From positions 248,001 to 312,000 of the forward strand of contig CAZRCZ010000002.1 of NCBI GenBank assembly GCA_964598765.1: 64,000 nucleotides of DNA, in the 5' to 3' direction. Origin of the DNA: CAZRCZ01 sp964598765. Its GTDB lineage: Bacteria > Sumerlaeota > Sumerlaeia > MVZB01 > JAJFLK01. The translations under genes were made by a program, and so were the position numbers. The notes below the pieces were generated by a model. The model was not told the DNA's origin. It did no database searches and was given only the letters and a program-made list of their open reading frames with translations. Within the stretch, counting starts at the first letter, position 1; each line of letters begins with the position of its first letter. Below, piece by piece: positions 34,206-42,955 of this stretch.

Positions 34206-36887
34206 TCACGGCACCAATTTCTCGGCGTCCTGAATTCCGCGCACGCCCCACCATGCTCCGTCGTCGGTGGCGGGTAGAAGGCGTGCGGAAAGTTCCACCG
34301 ATTCGCCCGCTCTGCCCGCGCCTTCGGGGAGCGTGAGAATGTAAACGCCGTGATTCTCCGATCCCGTCGTCGCCAGATTGACGTATTCCAGCGTGTAGCC
34401 GTCGTGCTTCTGGATCAGATTGAACGGCGTGGCGTAAAAAATCATCGCCTCTCGGCCATTGACGCTCAATTCCCCTTGCATCCGCACACCGTTGAAACTT
34501 GAAGCGAAGGCAAGCGGTTGGGCGACGTTGCCGCTCCAAGGCGCGCTCTTCCATCGAATTTCCGCCGTCGGTTCGGTTCCCTTGGCCTTGCGCGCGAGAG
34601 CCAACAAGCAGGGCGCGCCTTTCGGCCAGCCATAGGTCGGGAGCGTTTCGGGGGATTGAATGATGGCGGAGAAACCGGAAAGAACCGCTCGCGGAGCCGC
34701 CGGAGCCTGAATGAACGGACGACGAATGTAAACCGAGACGGGCGGACAATACTGTGGCGGCGCGTCCTTCGCCGAAGGCACGACCAGTTTGGCCGTGACG
34801 CGGATTGGCTGGGGATTGGCCTCCGGTTTGACTGGACAAGTGAAAAGCTGAAGTTTGGTGGCCTTGGTGATGATTTGAGACACAACGATATTTGGACTCA
34901 ACGGTTTGTCGCCGGCGTAAATCGTGATCACGCAGTTGGACCCGAAGGGAGCTTTCGGCCCGACCAGCATGTATTCAAAACCGAACGTGGAGTCCCTGCC
35001 GATTTCGGCGGGAAGATCGAACGTCGCCGAAAGTTCGACCGGCTCCTTGGATTCCATGCGCGGAAAGCGCAATTCCAATCCGCGCGAGGGATGAACGGGA
35101 GGCGAAAACGGTTTGCCGCGAGAGTCCGTTTCCTTTGCTCCGGACGGAACATCCGGCGTCGCCGGAGGGGGCAGAATGAAGGATTTATAATCGGGCGCGG
35201 ACGCTTCGTAAAATACCTGCGCCTGCGCGAGTTGTTCCGGTTTAAGCGTCCGATCCAAGCGATTGGAAACAAGACGCTCCGAAATGCGAATGAAAACCTT
35301 GTCGAATTCCTCCTCGTAGCAGGAGGCCGGATAAAGATCATACGGCGGCGAGAAGACGAACATTTTCTCGCGGGCGCGATTGTTGAGGACTGGAAAAATG
35401 TAATCGTCGAGGAAGAATTGGGCATATTCGGCTTTCTTGAGATATTCGCGTTGTTTGACGAAAGTTCCCACGCGACGCGAAAGTCCCTTGGCTCGCGCCG
35501 AAGCCCCGGCTCCGAGCATGAAAAGCGCGATCCCTACGACCGCCGTCCCCCGCATGAGCGCGTCGTAGCGGTCGGCGAAAAGTTTCAAAAGCAATCCGGT
35601 CATGCCGAGCAAGATGAGCGTCCAGCCGGGAAAAGCCAGACGCGGCATGTTGCTGACCGCCGGATAGCGCGTGAAGATCGCGGCCATGGCCAAGAGCGAA
35701 ACGGCCAATGGCCATCCGGCCAGAGGGGAGCGGTCGGATTGACCGGATGCGTCCGGTTCCTCCGCCGTCGCCGCTTCCCCGAGCCATCTTGATTTTAGAG
35801 CGCGAAACAGAACCGCCGCCGAGCCGATTGCGGCAAACAACGCGACCGAAATATACGCCCGGCTCGGCGCGGATTGAAACGAGACGACCACGAGCGCGAG
35901 AGTGAGAAGGTATCCCAAGGCGAGGAAAATCTTTTTTCCCCAGCCGAGAAACTTGGATTGGAACGTCGCAAAAATCGCGGCGAAGAGAAGAACCTCAAGC
36001 AGAGGGTCCAATTCGATCATCTCGCGGAGCCAGAGTCCATAGGGGCCGAGCCAATAGACGCGATGCAGATTCTCGTGGCTCGTGAGTCGTCCGAGATACG
36101 ATCCGCCGGAGTATCGCGCCCACAACTCGACCGCGCCGAGCGGCGCGACGGCGACCGCGACCCCCAGCAGGGGATAAACAAAACATTGCAGTCCCTTCCG
36201 CCCAAGCGAAATTCCGCGGCAAAAAAAAATTCGGAGTAGCGCGCAGGCCAGACCCGCCGCCAAGGCGAGAATGACCGTCCCCGTCGCGTAGTGCGTTCCA
36301 AAGGCGACCCCCAGAAAGAATCCGCCGAGCAACCATGTTTTGAGTCCCCACTTCGGCGAGGCAAAAACCCACAGAGCGAGGCTGATCCACATGACCGCTC
36401 CCATCGTCGCGAGCAGACGGATCATGTAATTCAAGAAGAGAGGCGAGACGGAAATGAAGAGGAGGCAGAGGAGAAATCCCCGCTCGCCGTAGAGTCTCCT
36501 CGCCGCGAGCGACAACGCCGCCATCGCCACGACCGCGAACATGGCGTTCAACGCCCACGCCGTTTCGCCGTCGCTCGGATAGACGCAACCCCAAAGCAAA
36601 TGGAGGAGAATTCCAAGGACGCGTCCCCCTCGGCTGTATTCGTCCACGATGACCCAGCGTTCGGCCCAATTGGTCGAGCAGAGAAACTCCGTCGCCGGCT
36701 CGTAGGAATTCGCCGTGAGCGCGAGCACTTCGTCGTTGCTGAGGACAACGGGATAGGAAACAAAACAAAGCCGGACGACCCACGTCGCCGCGCAGACGGC
36801 AAAGACGAGTTTGCGAATGGAAATGGAGTTGATGGAAAAACGCAAATTGATCGCCGCGTGGAAGTTACTCGAAAACGCGCGAAGCAT
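34206..36887 (-). CDS. Large GT-C-like membrane protein
   Basis: 893 residues. Roughly 11-13 hydrophobic segments span residues 25-480 and carry the GT-C hallmark: the first extracytoplasmic loop after helix 1 contains SNDEVLAL (acidic pair). A soluble C-terminal part (480-893) is beta-rich. The pattern fits the ArnT/PMT/dolichyl-phosphate-mannose family (glycosyltransferase family 39 type), which moves sugars from lipid donors onto proteins or lipids outside the membrane. The exact acceptor is unknown. Long C-terminal domain of unknown fold. Confidence 0.75.
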   Translation of the reverse strand: MLRAFSSNFHAAINLRFSINSISIRKLVFAVCAATWVVRLCFVSYPVVLSNDEVLALTANSYEPATEFLCSTNWAERWVIVDEYSRGGRVLGILLHLLWGCVYPSDGETAWALNAMFAVVAMAALSLAARRLYGERGFLLCLLFISVSPLFLNYMIRLLATMGAVMWISLALWVFASPKWGLKTWLLGGFFLGVAFGTHYATGTVILALAAGLACALLRIFFCRGISLGRKGLQCFVYPLLGVAVAVAPLGAVELWARYSGGSYLGRLTSHENLHRVYWLGPYGLWLREMIELDPLLEVLLFAAIFATFQSKFLGWGKKIFLALGYLLTLALVVVSFQSAPSRAYISVALFAAIGSAAVLFRALKSRWLGEAATAEEPDASGQSDRSPLAGWPLAVSLLAMAAIFTRYPAVSNMPRLAFPGWTLILLGMTGLLLKLFADRYDALMRGTAVVGIALFMLGAGASARAKGLSRRVGTFVKQREYLKKAEYAQFFLDDYIFPVLNNRAREKMFVFSPPYDLYPASCYEEEFDKVFIRISERLVSNRLDRTLKPEQLAQAQVFYEASAPDYKSFILPPPATPDVPSGAKETDSRGKPFSPPVHPSRGLELRFPRMESKEPVELSATFDLPAEIGRDSTFGFEYMLVGPKAPFGSNCVITIYAGDKPLSPNIVVSQIITKATKLQLFTCPVKPEANPQPIRVTAKLVVPSAKDAPPQYCPPVSVYIRRPFIQAPAAPRAVLSGFSAIIQSPETLPTYGWPKGAPCLLALARKAKGTEPTAEIRWKSAPWSGNVAQPLAFASSFNGVRMQGELSVNGREAMIFYATPFNLIQKHDGYTLEYVNLATTGSENHGVYILTLPEGAGRAGESVELSARLLPATDDGAWWGVRGIQDAEKLVP

Positions 36888-36929
36888 TCTGGTTACAGAG
36901 GCAATCGCCTGTCAATATACAACCGAGAA

Positions 36930-37070
36930 ATTTACCACCCAGTCACCAAGACACGAAGAAGAAGCGATGATCTGGCCACTTGGATGGCTCTTGTCGCCCT
37001 GCATTTTACATTTGGCTTTTAGCCTCCAAACTTCATCCGGGCTTGGTGACTTCGTGTCTTGGTGGTGAAA
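36930..37070. repeat. Long-arm palindromic repeat, copy I
   Basis: Left arm ACCACCCAGTCACCAAGACA; right arm (37041-37070) TTGGTGACTTCGTGTCTTGG. It spans the gap between the GT-C-like gene start and the sulfatase gene stop. Confidence 0.75.
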
Positions 37071-37078
37071 TAAATTGA

Positions 37079-38647
37079 TTAACGAACATATCCCAACGCC
37101 CGCAAATCCTTCATCGCCTGTTTTTGATCCGCGACAAAATTGGATTTCAGCGCCTCTGTGGATTCCGTCGCGACGAGGACGTCCTGCTCGAAAGCGGACC
37201 GTAATTCTCTTGCGGCCGCTTCGTCGGTCGAAATCTGTCCTTCCTCACCCAGCGGAAGGTAGGGAAGCCGCAGATCGAACAACTTTGCCGTGTGATTGGA
37301 AAGATTGAAGACCATTTTGAATGGACCCTTTCGGACACTGGAGAACTCGTCGCCGTAGAGTTGATAGTCGGCGAAAATCAGCCGATCGGGATGAGTTTGG
37401 CCGTCCGCGATTTTCAAGAGCGAATCGCCCGCGAAGGGCAATCCCTCGCGGGCGATTCCCGCAACCTCTAGGACGGTCGGAAACAAATCCACGAGCGAAA
37501 CCGGTTCGTTCACTTCCATCCCCCGCAATTTCATTCGCGCCGGATATTTGACCACCAGCGGAACGCGCAAGAGCGCCTCCTCCATTGAATTGCCGTGATT
37601 GAGAATCGGATACTGCAAGCGTTTAAGGTCAATGGCGGGATCGGTGTGCAGTCCTTTTAATTTTTCCGGGAGTTGGGGATGACCGGGATCGAGAAGATGC
37701 TCGCCGTGATCGGCGTAAAAGACGACCATGTTTTCCTCCGACCCCGCGAAGGAATTCCAAGTTTGCAAAAGCGCCGCCAAATACCTGTCGGCGTCGCGGA
37801 CCGCGTCTTCATAAGAGGCGACAACCAGATCGCGCGGCGCGCGGTAGATTCCAACGCCCGGATTTTTCGCCCTGAAGTAGCTCTTGTCGAAGTCATGCAC
37901 GTCAACGTAATGCACCATCAAAAAAACCGGCCGGTCGCGGGGAAGATCACGAAGAACCGCGACGACGGCCTCGTTGACCTGTCCCCCGTCGAGACCGGAA
38001 AGATTTTGGGCGATGTCGAATCCATCGGCATGTAGGCCGGTGTGGAAAAAATAAGGGTTGGCGGCAATCAGCGCCGTTGTGTAGCCCGCTTGCCGGAGCC
38101 TCTCCGGCAAGCACACGCAGGCATCAGGATAGGCGCTGATCTGATGATACCAATCCTCCCAAACCGACAAAAAATATCCCGGCGGAACCGGCGCGGCCGA
38201 TAGTTCGGACGTCAGCCCAGTTTTCACCTTTTGACCGGTAAGATGGTAGCGCGGAAATCGCCCGGTCATGATCGAGGCGATGGAGGGAAGAGTCCAACTG
38301 GCGTTGCTGAACGCCTGATTGTAAGCCACCCCTTGGCGCGCGAGATCGTGGAGCGTGGGCATGAGACTTGCGCCGCGCTCCCCTACGGCGAAATCGCGGC
38401 GATGCGCGTCGGAACACACGAATAGGATGTTCGGAGGCTTTTGACTCGCGTGATCTGGAGAATGCGACTTAGAATCCGCGTCCGCAACTTGATCCGCAAT
38501 CGCGGCGGCGGATTGCGGCTCCGGATTTTTCGGCGAGGATCGGGAGGCGCGCTCGTTGGAGCAGGACGCAATCAGGAAGAACGAAAGTCCGGCAACGCGA
38601 ACCAAGCTCCGCAATGGCGACCCGATCTTGGAAACATGAGGATGCAT
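37079..38647 (-). CDS. Sulfatase/phosphoglycerol-transferase-fold lipoprotein
   Basis: 522 residues with a lipobox (FFLIASCS) and a low-complexity linker. NILFVCSDAHRRDF, LMPTLHDLARQG and VFYADHGEHLLDPGH give the alkaline-phosphatase-superfamily metal ligands (D, H-G-E-H). The nucleophile position, normally CxPSR, reads S-W-T-L-P-S-I, so Thr replaces Cys and the Arg is lost: it cannot form formylglycine and may use Thr like LtaS-type phosphoglycerol transferases or be an atypical phosphodiesterase. Likely anchored in the envelope, acting on a surface polymer. ATG at 38647; no clear ribosome-binding site. Confidence 0.8.
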   Translation of the reverse strand: MHPHVSKIGSPLRSLVRVAGLSFFLIASCSNERASRSSPKNPEPQSAAAIADQVADADSKSHSPDHASQKPPNILFVCSDAHRRDFAVGERGASLMPTLHDLARQGVAYNQAFSNASWTLPSIASIMTGRFPRYHLTGQKVKTGLTSELSAAPVPPGYFLSVWEDWYHQISAYPDACVCLPERLRQAGYTTALIAANPYFFHTGLHADGFDIAQNLSGLDGGQVNEAVVAVLRDLPRDRPVFLMVHYVDVHDFDKSYFRAKNPGVGIYRAPRDLVVASYEDAVRDADRYLAALLQTWNSFAGSEENMVVFYADHGEHLLDPGHPQLPEKLKGLHTDPAIDLKRLQYPILNHGNSMEEALLRVPLVVKYPARMKLRGMEVNEPVSLVDLFPTVLEVAGIAREGLPFAGDSLLKIADGQTHPDRLIFADYQLYGDEFSSVRKGPFKMVFNLSNHTAKLFDLRLPYLPLGEEGQISTDEAAARELRSAFEQDVLVATESTEALKSNFVADQKQAMKDLRALGYVR

Positions 38648-38681
38648 CGGATGAAATGACGGCGAATGCGATTATGATTGA

Positions 38682-38700
38682 GGGCAAGAGCAAGAGCAAT
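38682..38700. repeat. Short tandem hexamer tract (GAGCAA-like)
   Basis: Three copies of a GCAAGA-type hexamer upstream of the sulfatase-fold start, similar to the longer tract upstream of fcl (8973-9000). Confidence 0.5.
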
Positions 38701-38737
38701 AGGAATGACCTTGTTTCGGTTTTCTACGCGGAAGACA

Positions 38738-40129
38738 TCAGTCGGATGTCGCGAGCGGATGGCCATTGGGTTTATAGGGCCGAACTTGAAACCGAACCTT
38801 CAATTCCTCCTCCGCGATTCGGCGGCATTTCTCGACGTTCACCTCGGGCATGGCGACGACCTTCATCCGCACGTCGGGGACGCATTTTTTTGCCGCGCGC
38901 GTGAAATCGAGCATGGCCTCAAAGGAAGCCGATGGATCGGCGGGACACGAGATTTTGTTGTAGGTCTTGTGGTCATGGGCGTTCATCGTCACCGCAACGG
39001 CGTCGAGCAGTCCGGCAAAATCGGGGGCGATGTTGCGCCCGTGAATCAGATTGCCGTGGCCGTTGGTGTTGAGGCGGACGCGGCAACCGCGCGATTTCAG
39101 CGCGCGCGCGATCTCCAACACGACGTCCAAACGGAGCGTCGGCTCGCCCAGTCCGCAGATGACGAATTCTTCAAATCTCTCGGGTTCCTTAATTGAGTTG
39201 AGAATCTCCCGCGCCGAGGGTTCGCCCGGAAGCTTGAGGTAGTGCCCGTAGAGCATGTAATCGGTTGTGCGCGTGCAAAAGCAACAATCATTCGTGCAAC
39301 GGTTGGTGACGTTCAAATAGAGCCGCTTGCGGAGCGAATAAGCGATTTGCGGCGTCAGGTCCTCGTCGAGGCCATAAAGCCGCGACGCGTTGTGCGTCGT
39401 GATCCGCGCCACGTCCTGATAAGCCAATCCGGTCAATTCGGCCAATTCGGCGACGGTGAATTTCATGTAGGAAGGCTCGTTGCGGCGTCCGCGTTTCTTT
39501 TGCGGCGGCAAATAAGGCGCGTCAGTTTCGCAGACGATCCGGTCCAGTCCGATTTTGCGGATCGTTTCGCGCAACCGCGTGCCGTTGGGATAACTGATCG
39601 CCCCGCCGATCCCCAAATAGAATCCCAAATCCAAAAGTCGCCTCGCGTCGTCTTCGGTTCCGGAAAAGCAATGAACGACGCCCCGGCTTGTGATTTTTTT
39701 CTCCCGCTTGAAGAGGCCGATCAAATCATCGTATGCGTCCCGGCAATGAATCACCATCGGCAGATTCAGTTCCGACGCAATCCGCGCTTGGCGCGTGAAG
39801 ACCTCGATTTGGTTCTCCTTGCGGAAATCGGGGAAATGAAAATCGAGACCGATCTCGCCGACGGCGACGACCGACGGATCGCGCGCCAGCTTGAGGATTT
39901 CCTCCGCCATTTCGGACTTCCAGCTTCGCTCGTGATGCGGATGAAGTCCAACGGTCGCGAAGATTTCCTCGTGACGCCGGGCCAGCGAAATCGCTTGTCG
40001 GGCGGAGATCAAATCCTCGGCGATGCAAATCAATCGCCGGATTCCCGCGTCTTGGGCGCGTTCCAAGACGCGATCCAAATCGCGGGAGAATTTCTTGTCC
40101 TCCAAGTGTGTGTGGGAATCAATCAACAT
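38738..40129 (-). CDS. TatD-family hydrolase fused to a radical-SAM domain
   Basis: 463 residues. Residues 1-258 are TatD-like: LIDSHTHLEDKKF, T-V-G-L-H-P-H-H, VGEIGLDFHF, V-V-H-C-F-S-G-T, C-E-T-D-A-P-Y (metal ligands His/Glu/Asp). Residues about 268-463 are a radical SAM domain with C-T-N-D-C-C-F-C (CX3CX2C) for the 4Fe-4S cluster and LCDGLGEPTL-like GLGEPTLRLD. The second part is the TatD-associated radical SAM type that is sometimes fused and sometimes a separate neighbour. TatD proteins are 3'-5' DNases; the radical reaction is unknown. Start ATG at 40129, cytoplasmic. Confidence 0.9.
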   Translation of the reverse strand: MLIDSHTHLEDKKFSRDLDRVLERAQDAGIRRLICIAEDLISARQAISLARRHEEIFATVGLHPHHERSWKSEMAEEILKLARDPSVVAVGEIGLDFHFPDFRKENQIEVFTRQARIASELNLPMVIHCRDAYDDLIGLFKREKKITSRGVVHCFSGTEDDARRLLDLGFYLGIGGAISYPNGTRLRETIRKIGLDRIVCETDAPYLPPQKKRGRRNEPSYMKFTVAELAELTGLAYQDVARITTHNASRLYGLDEDLTPQIAYSLRKRLYLNVTNRCTNDCCFCTRTTDYMLYGHYLKLPGEPSAREILNSIKEPERFEEFVICGLGEPTLRLDVVLEIARALKSRGCRVRLNTNGHGNLIHGRNIAPDFAGLLDAVAVTMNAHDHKTYNKISCPADPSASFEAMLDFTRAAKKCVPDVRMKVVAMPEVNVEKCRRIAEEELKVRFQVRPYKPNGHPLATSD

Positions 40130-40202
40130 GCGTCTCGAGTCGGTCTCCGCGCTTACTTTAGCCGACGCGGCGCGGCGAGAAAAGTGGAATTGGGCGGAGC
40201 GC

Positions 40203-40724
40203 CTATTTCCTCAAAAACTCAATCACCGCCCGCATGAAGGCGGGCAGGTCCGGCGGACGGCGCGCGGTGATGAAATGACGGTCCACCACCGCCGGCTCGT
40301 CCACCCAAGTAACGCCCGCGTTTTCCATGTCGTCGCGGATGCCCGGCGTGCTCGTGGCGCGGACCCCTTTCAAAATTTTCGCCGAAATCGGAATCCATCC
40401 CGCATGGCATATAAAAGCGATCATCTTGTCATGCTCATGAAATGCGCGGGTCAACGCGAGGACCTTCGGATCGCGCCGCAATTTGTCGGGGGCGAAACCG
40501 CCGGGGATCACCAAACCTGTGAAATCCTTCTCGCTCACCTCGCCAATGGAAGCGCCGGCGACGCAAGGGTAGCCGTGCTTTCCCGCGTAGGTCGCGCCGC
40601 GCTCCGGACCGGCGACCGCCACGCTCGCGCCGGCTTCCTCCAACCGCAATTTCGGATACCAAAGCTCAAGGTCCTCATAATCGTGATCCACGAAAATCAA
40701 GATGCGGTGATTTTTCAACTCCAT
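40203..40724 (-). CDS. DJ-1/PfpI family protein
   Basis: 173 residues from the ATG at 40724 (GGAAGAGGA upstream). RILIFVDHDYEDLELWYP and I-C-H-A-G-W (nucleophile Cys) with an Asp/Glu near the cap are the class I glutamine amidotransferase-like signature of PfpI/YhbO proteins, i.e. stress-related deglycase or peptidase candidates. It is divergent from the MsbA-like gene, with about 57 bases between starts. Confidence 0.88.
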   Translation of the reverse strand: MELKNHRILIFVDHDYEDLELWYPKLRLEEAGASVAVAGPERGATYAGKHGYPCVAGASIGEVSEKDFTGLVIPGGFAPDKLRRDPKVLALTRAFHEHDKMIAFICHAGWIPISAKILKGVRATSTPGIRDDMENAGVTWVDEPAVVDRHFITARRPPDLPAFMRAVIEFLRK

Positions 40725-40781
40725 GGTCCTCTTCCTTTTTTGTGGTTTGTGACGGCCAAAATTCCCGATAATCAAACGCTT

Positions 40782-42806
40782 ATGTTCTTACTCCCCTTTC
40801 TGCATTACCTCAAGCCCTTCCGGGGGCGGTTGGCGCTGGCGTTGCTTTGCATGATCGTCGTCAGCGGATTCGGAGCCGTGAACGTGCTGATGCTCAAATT
40901 CCCGCTGGAAATTCTGTTGGGACAGAAAACGAAGCGACCCGGGCAGAAGGTTGAACAGACGGTTAACGAAGATTCTAAGGAACACCCCTCCAAGCCGGGG
41001 AAAAGCAACGCCATCCCATCGGGCGTCCGCCAATGGTGGAATGACGCGACCGAGACGCCGCGCCGCGCGATCGTCGAACGCAAGGAGGCGTTGACCCGCT
41101 GGTATGAGGAGGAATCGGCAAGCAATCCGTTTCGCGTTCTCTATTTTCTTTGCGGCTTCTTGCTGGTGATGACCTTTATCAAGTGTTTCAGCGAATACAT
41201 CGCCGAATATGAGCTGGCCTATTCCTTTTATTTCGTGAACGCCAAAATGCGCGAGGACATTTACCGCAACATTCTGGCGCAGGATTATCTTTTCTTTACG
41301 AAAAGCTCGCCGGGGTATTTGATCTCGCGCATCAATTCGGACACCACGGCTCTTAAGAACATCATTGACAAACTTCTCAACGACGGCATTCAACAGCCGC
41401 TGACCCTGATCGCCTACATGCTCGCTCTGCTCTGGACTTCGCCCCAACTGACGCTCGTCGCGCTCCTCATGCTTCCCGGCGCGGCGGCGTTGCTCTATTA
41501 CTTCAGCCGCGCTTTGCGCAAAAACACGAGCAAACAAAAGAAAAAGGCGGATGAATTATCGGGCATCATGGCCGAGGGATTGCACAGCATCCGGCTGGTG
41601 AAGGCGTTCGGCTCCGAGGCGTTCGAGGACGCCAAATTCGTCCAGCGCAACCGAATGCTTTTCAAATACGTCATGGCCAACCGGCTTCCCAAGTTCGCCA
41701 GCGGTCCGATCATGGAATTCTTGGGAACGATTTCGGCGTGCGGCGTGCTGATGATGGGGGGATACATGATTCTCGGCGATCACGGGTTCCTCGGAACGCG
41801 CCTGACCGCTTCGGAATTCTTCGTTTATCTGTTCATTCTCTCGCGCTTTTATCGCCCGCTGAAAAGCCTCTCGAATACCACGATGATCTATCAGGTCGGG
41901 AGAGTTTCCGCCGAGCGGATTCAAGAGATGCTGAAGATCGAACCGACAGTGAAAGAGCGGCCCAATGCGCTACCGCTCAAGGAAATTCGCCAAGGAATCG
42001 AACTGAGAAACGTCAGTTTCCGTTACATGGAGAAGGAAATTCTGCGCGACGTTTCCTTGCAAATCCCGCGCGGAAAGAAAGTCGCGCTGGTCGGAAAAAC
42101 CGGCTCCGGCAAAACCTCCATCGCCAATCTCATCCCCCGTCTGTTTGATCCGAATGAGGGGGAAGTCCTGATAGACGGGGTGAATTTGAAGGATTACAAA
42201 ATCGCCGATTTGCGTCGGGCGATGGGCATCGTCCAGCAACAGACGATTCTGTTCGATGACAGCGTGGCCAACAACATCGGTTACGCCTCCGATATGGAAT
42301 CTCCCGAACAGAAACGCGCGGCGGTGATCGAAGCGGCCAAGGCCGCCTACGCCGACGAATTCATCCGTCATCTGGACGGCGGCAAGGAATACGACACGCG
42401 GCTCGGTCCGTCGGGGATGAAACTATCCGGCGGCCAAAGCCAACGGATCGCCATCGCCCGCGCGATTTTCCGCAATCCGCAACTTCTCATTCTGGACGAG
42501 GCGACCTCGTCGCTCGATTCGCAGGCGCAGGCGCAGGTCCAAAGCGCGATCAACAATTTGATTCAAGAGCGCACGTCGCTCATCATCGCCCATCGTCTTT
42601 CCACGATCCGCAATGCCGATTACATTTACGTTCTGGACGCCGGACGGGTCGTCGAGGAGGGAACGCACACCGAATTGATGGCCAAGCGGGGGGCTTATTT
42701 CAAGCTGTATCAAACCGAGGATACGGAGGTTGAGACGGAAGGAGCGGAATCGGGAACCGCGGAATTCCAACGAACGCCCCCGGAAATGTTGGTCGAAGGA
42801 GCGTGA
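40782..42806 (+). CDS. MsbA-like ABC exporter (fused permease and ATPase)
   Basis: 674 residues from the ATG at 40782 (MFLLPFLHYLKPF); a longer frame to 40023 overlaps other genes. Transmembrane part has 6 helices, with a long charged loop (residues about 45-110) after helix 1. ATPase part: VALVGKTGSGKTS (Walker A), V-Q-Q-Q-T-I-L-F (Q-loop), LSGGQSQRIAIARAI (ABC signature), LLILDEATSSLDS (Walker B), AHRLSTIRNAD (H-loop). This is the lipid/LPS flippase type. The extra periplasmic loop is longer than in E. coli MsbA. A low-complexity C-terminal tail follows. Confidence 0.92.
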   Translation: MFLLPFLHYLKPFRGRLALALLCMIVVSGFGAVNVLMLKFPLEILLGQKTKRPGQKVEQTVNEDSKEHPSKPGKSNAIPSGVRQWWNDATETPRRAIVERKEALTRWYEEESASNPFRVLYFLCGFLLVMTFIKCFSEYIAEYELAYSFYFVNAKMREDIYRNILAQDYLFFTKSSPGYLISRINSDTTALKNIIDKLLNDGIQQPLTLIAYMLALLWTSPQLTLVALLMLPGAAALLYYFSRALRKNTSKQKKKADELSGIMAEGLHSIRLVKAFGSEAFEDAKFVQRNRMLFKYVMANRLPKFASGPIMEFLGTISACGVLMMGGYMILGDHGFLGTRLTASEFFVYLFILSRFYRPLKSLSNTTMIYQVGRVSAERIQEMLKIEPTVKERPNALPLKEIRQGIELRNVSFRYMEKEILRDVSLQIPRGKKVALVGKTGSGKTSIANLIPRLFDPNEGEVLIDGVNLKDYKIADLRRAMGIVQQQTILFDDSVANNIGYASDMESPEQKRAAVIEAAKAAYADEFIRHLDGGKEYDTRLGPSGMKLSGGQSQRIAIARAIFRNPQLLILDEATSSLDSQAQAQVQSAINNLIQERTSLIIAHRLSTIRNADYIYVLDAGRVVEEGTHTELMAKRGAYFKLYQTEDTEVETEGAESGTAEFQRTPPEMLVEGA

Positions 42807-42849
42807 GGCCCGAGGGGTTTCGCCCAATTGAAATGAATATGCATTCGGA

Positions 42850-42935
42850 AATTCAACGCAAAGGCGCAAAGACGCAAGAAGGTTCCGGAAAATTCCGCGT
42901 TGCGTCCTTGCGTCTTTGCGCCTTTGCGTTGAATT
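42850..42935. repeat. Long-arm palindromic repeat, copy J (perfect arms)
   Basis: Perfect 28-bp arms at 42850-42877 and 42908-42935, core CAACGCAAAGGCGCAAAGAC and its exact complement, with a 30-base loop. It lies 44 bases after the MsbA-like stop and ends 20 bases before the next start, so it likely forms a strong hairpin in the leader of the next gene. Confidence 0.9.
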
Positions 42936-42955
42936 CTTGAAACCACGATTGAACC

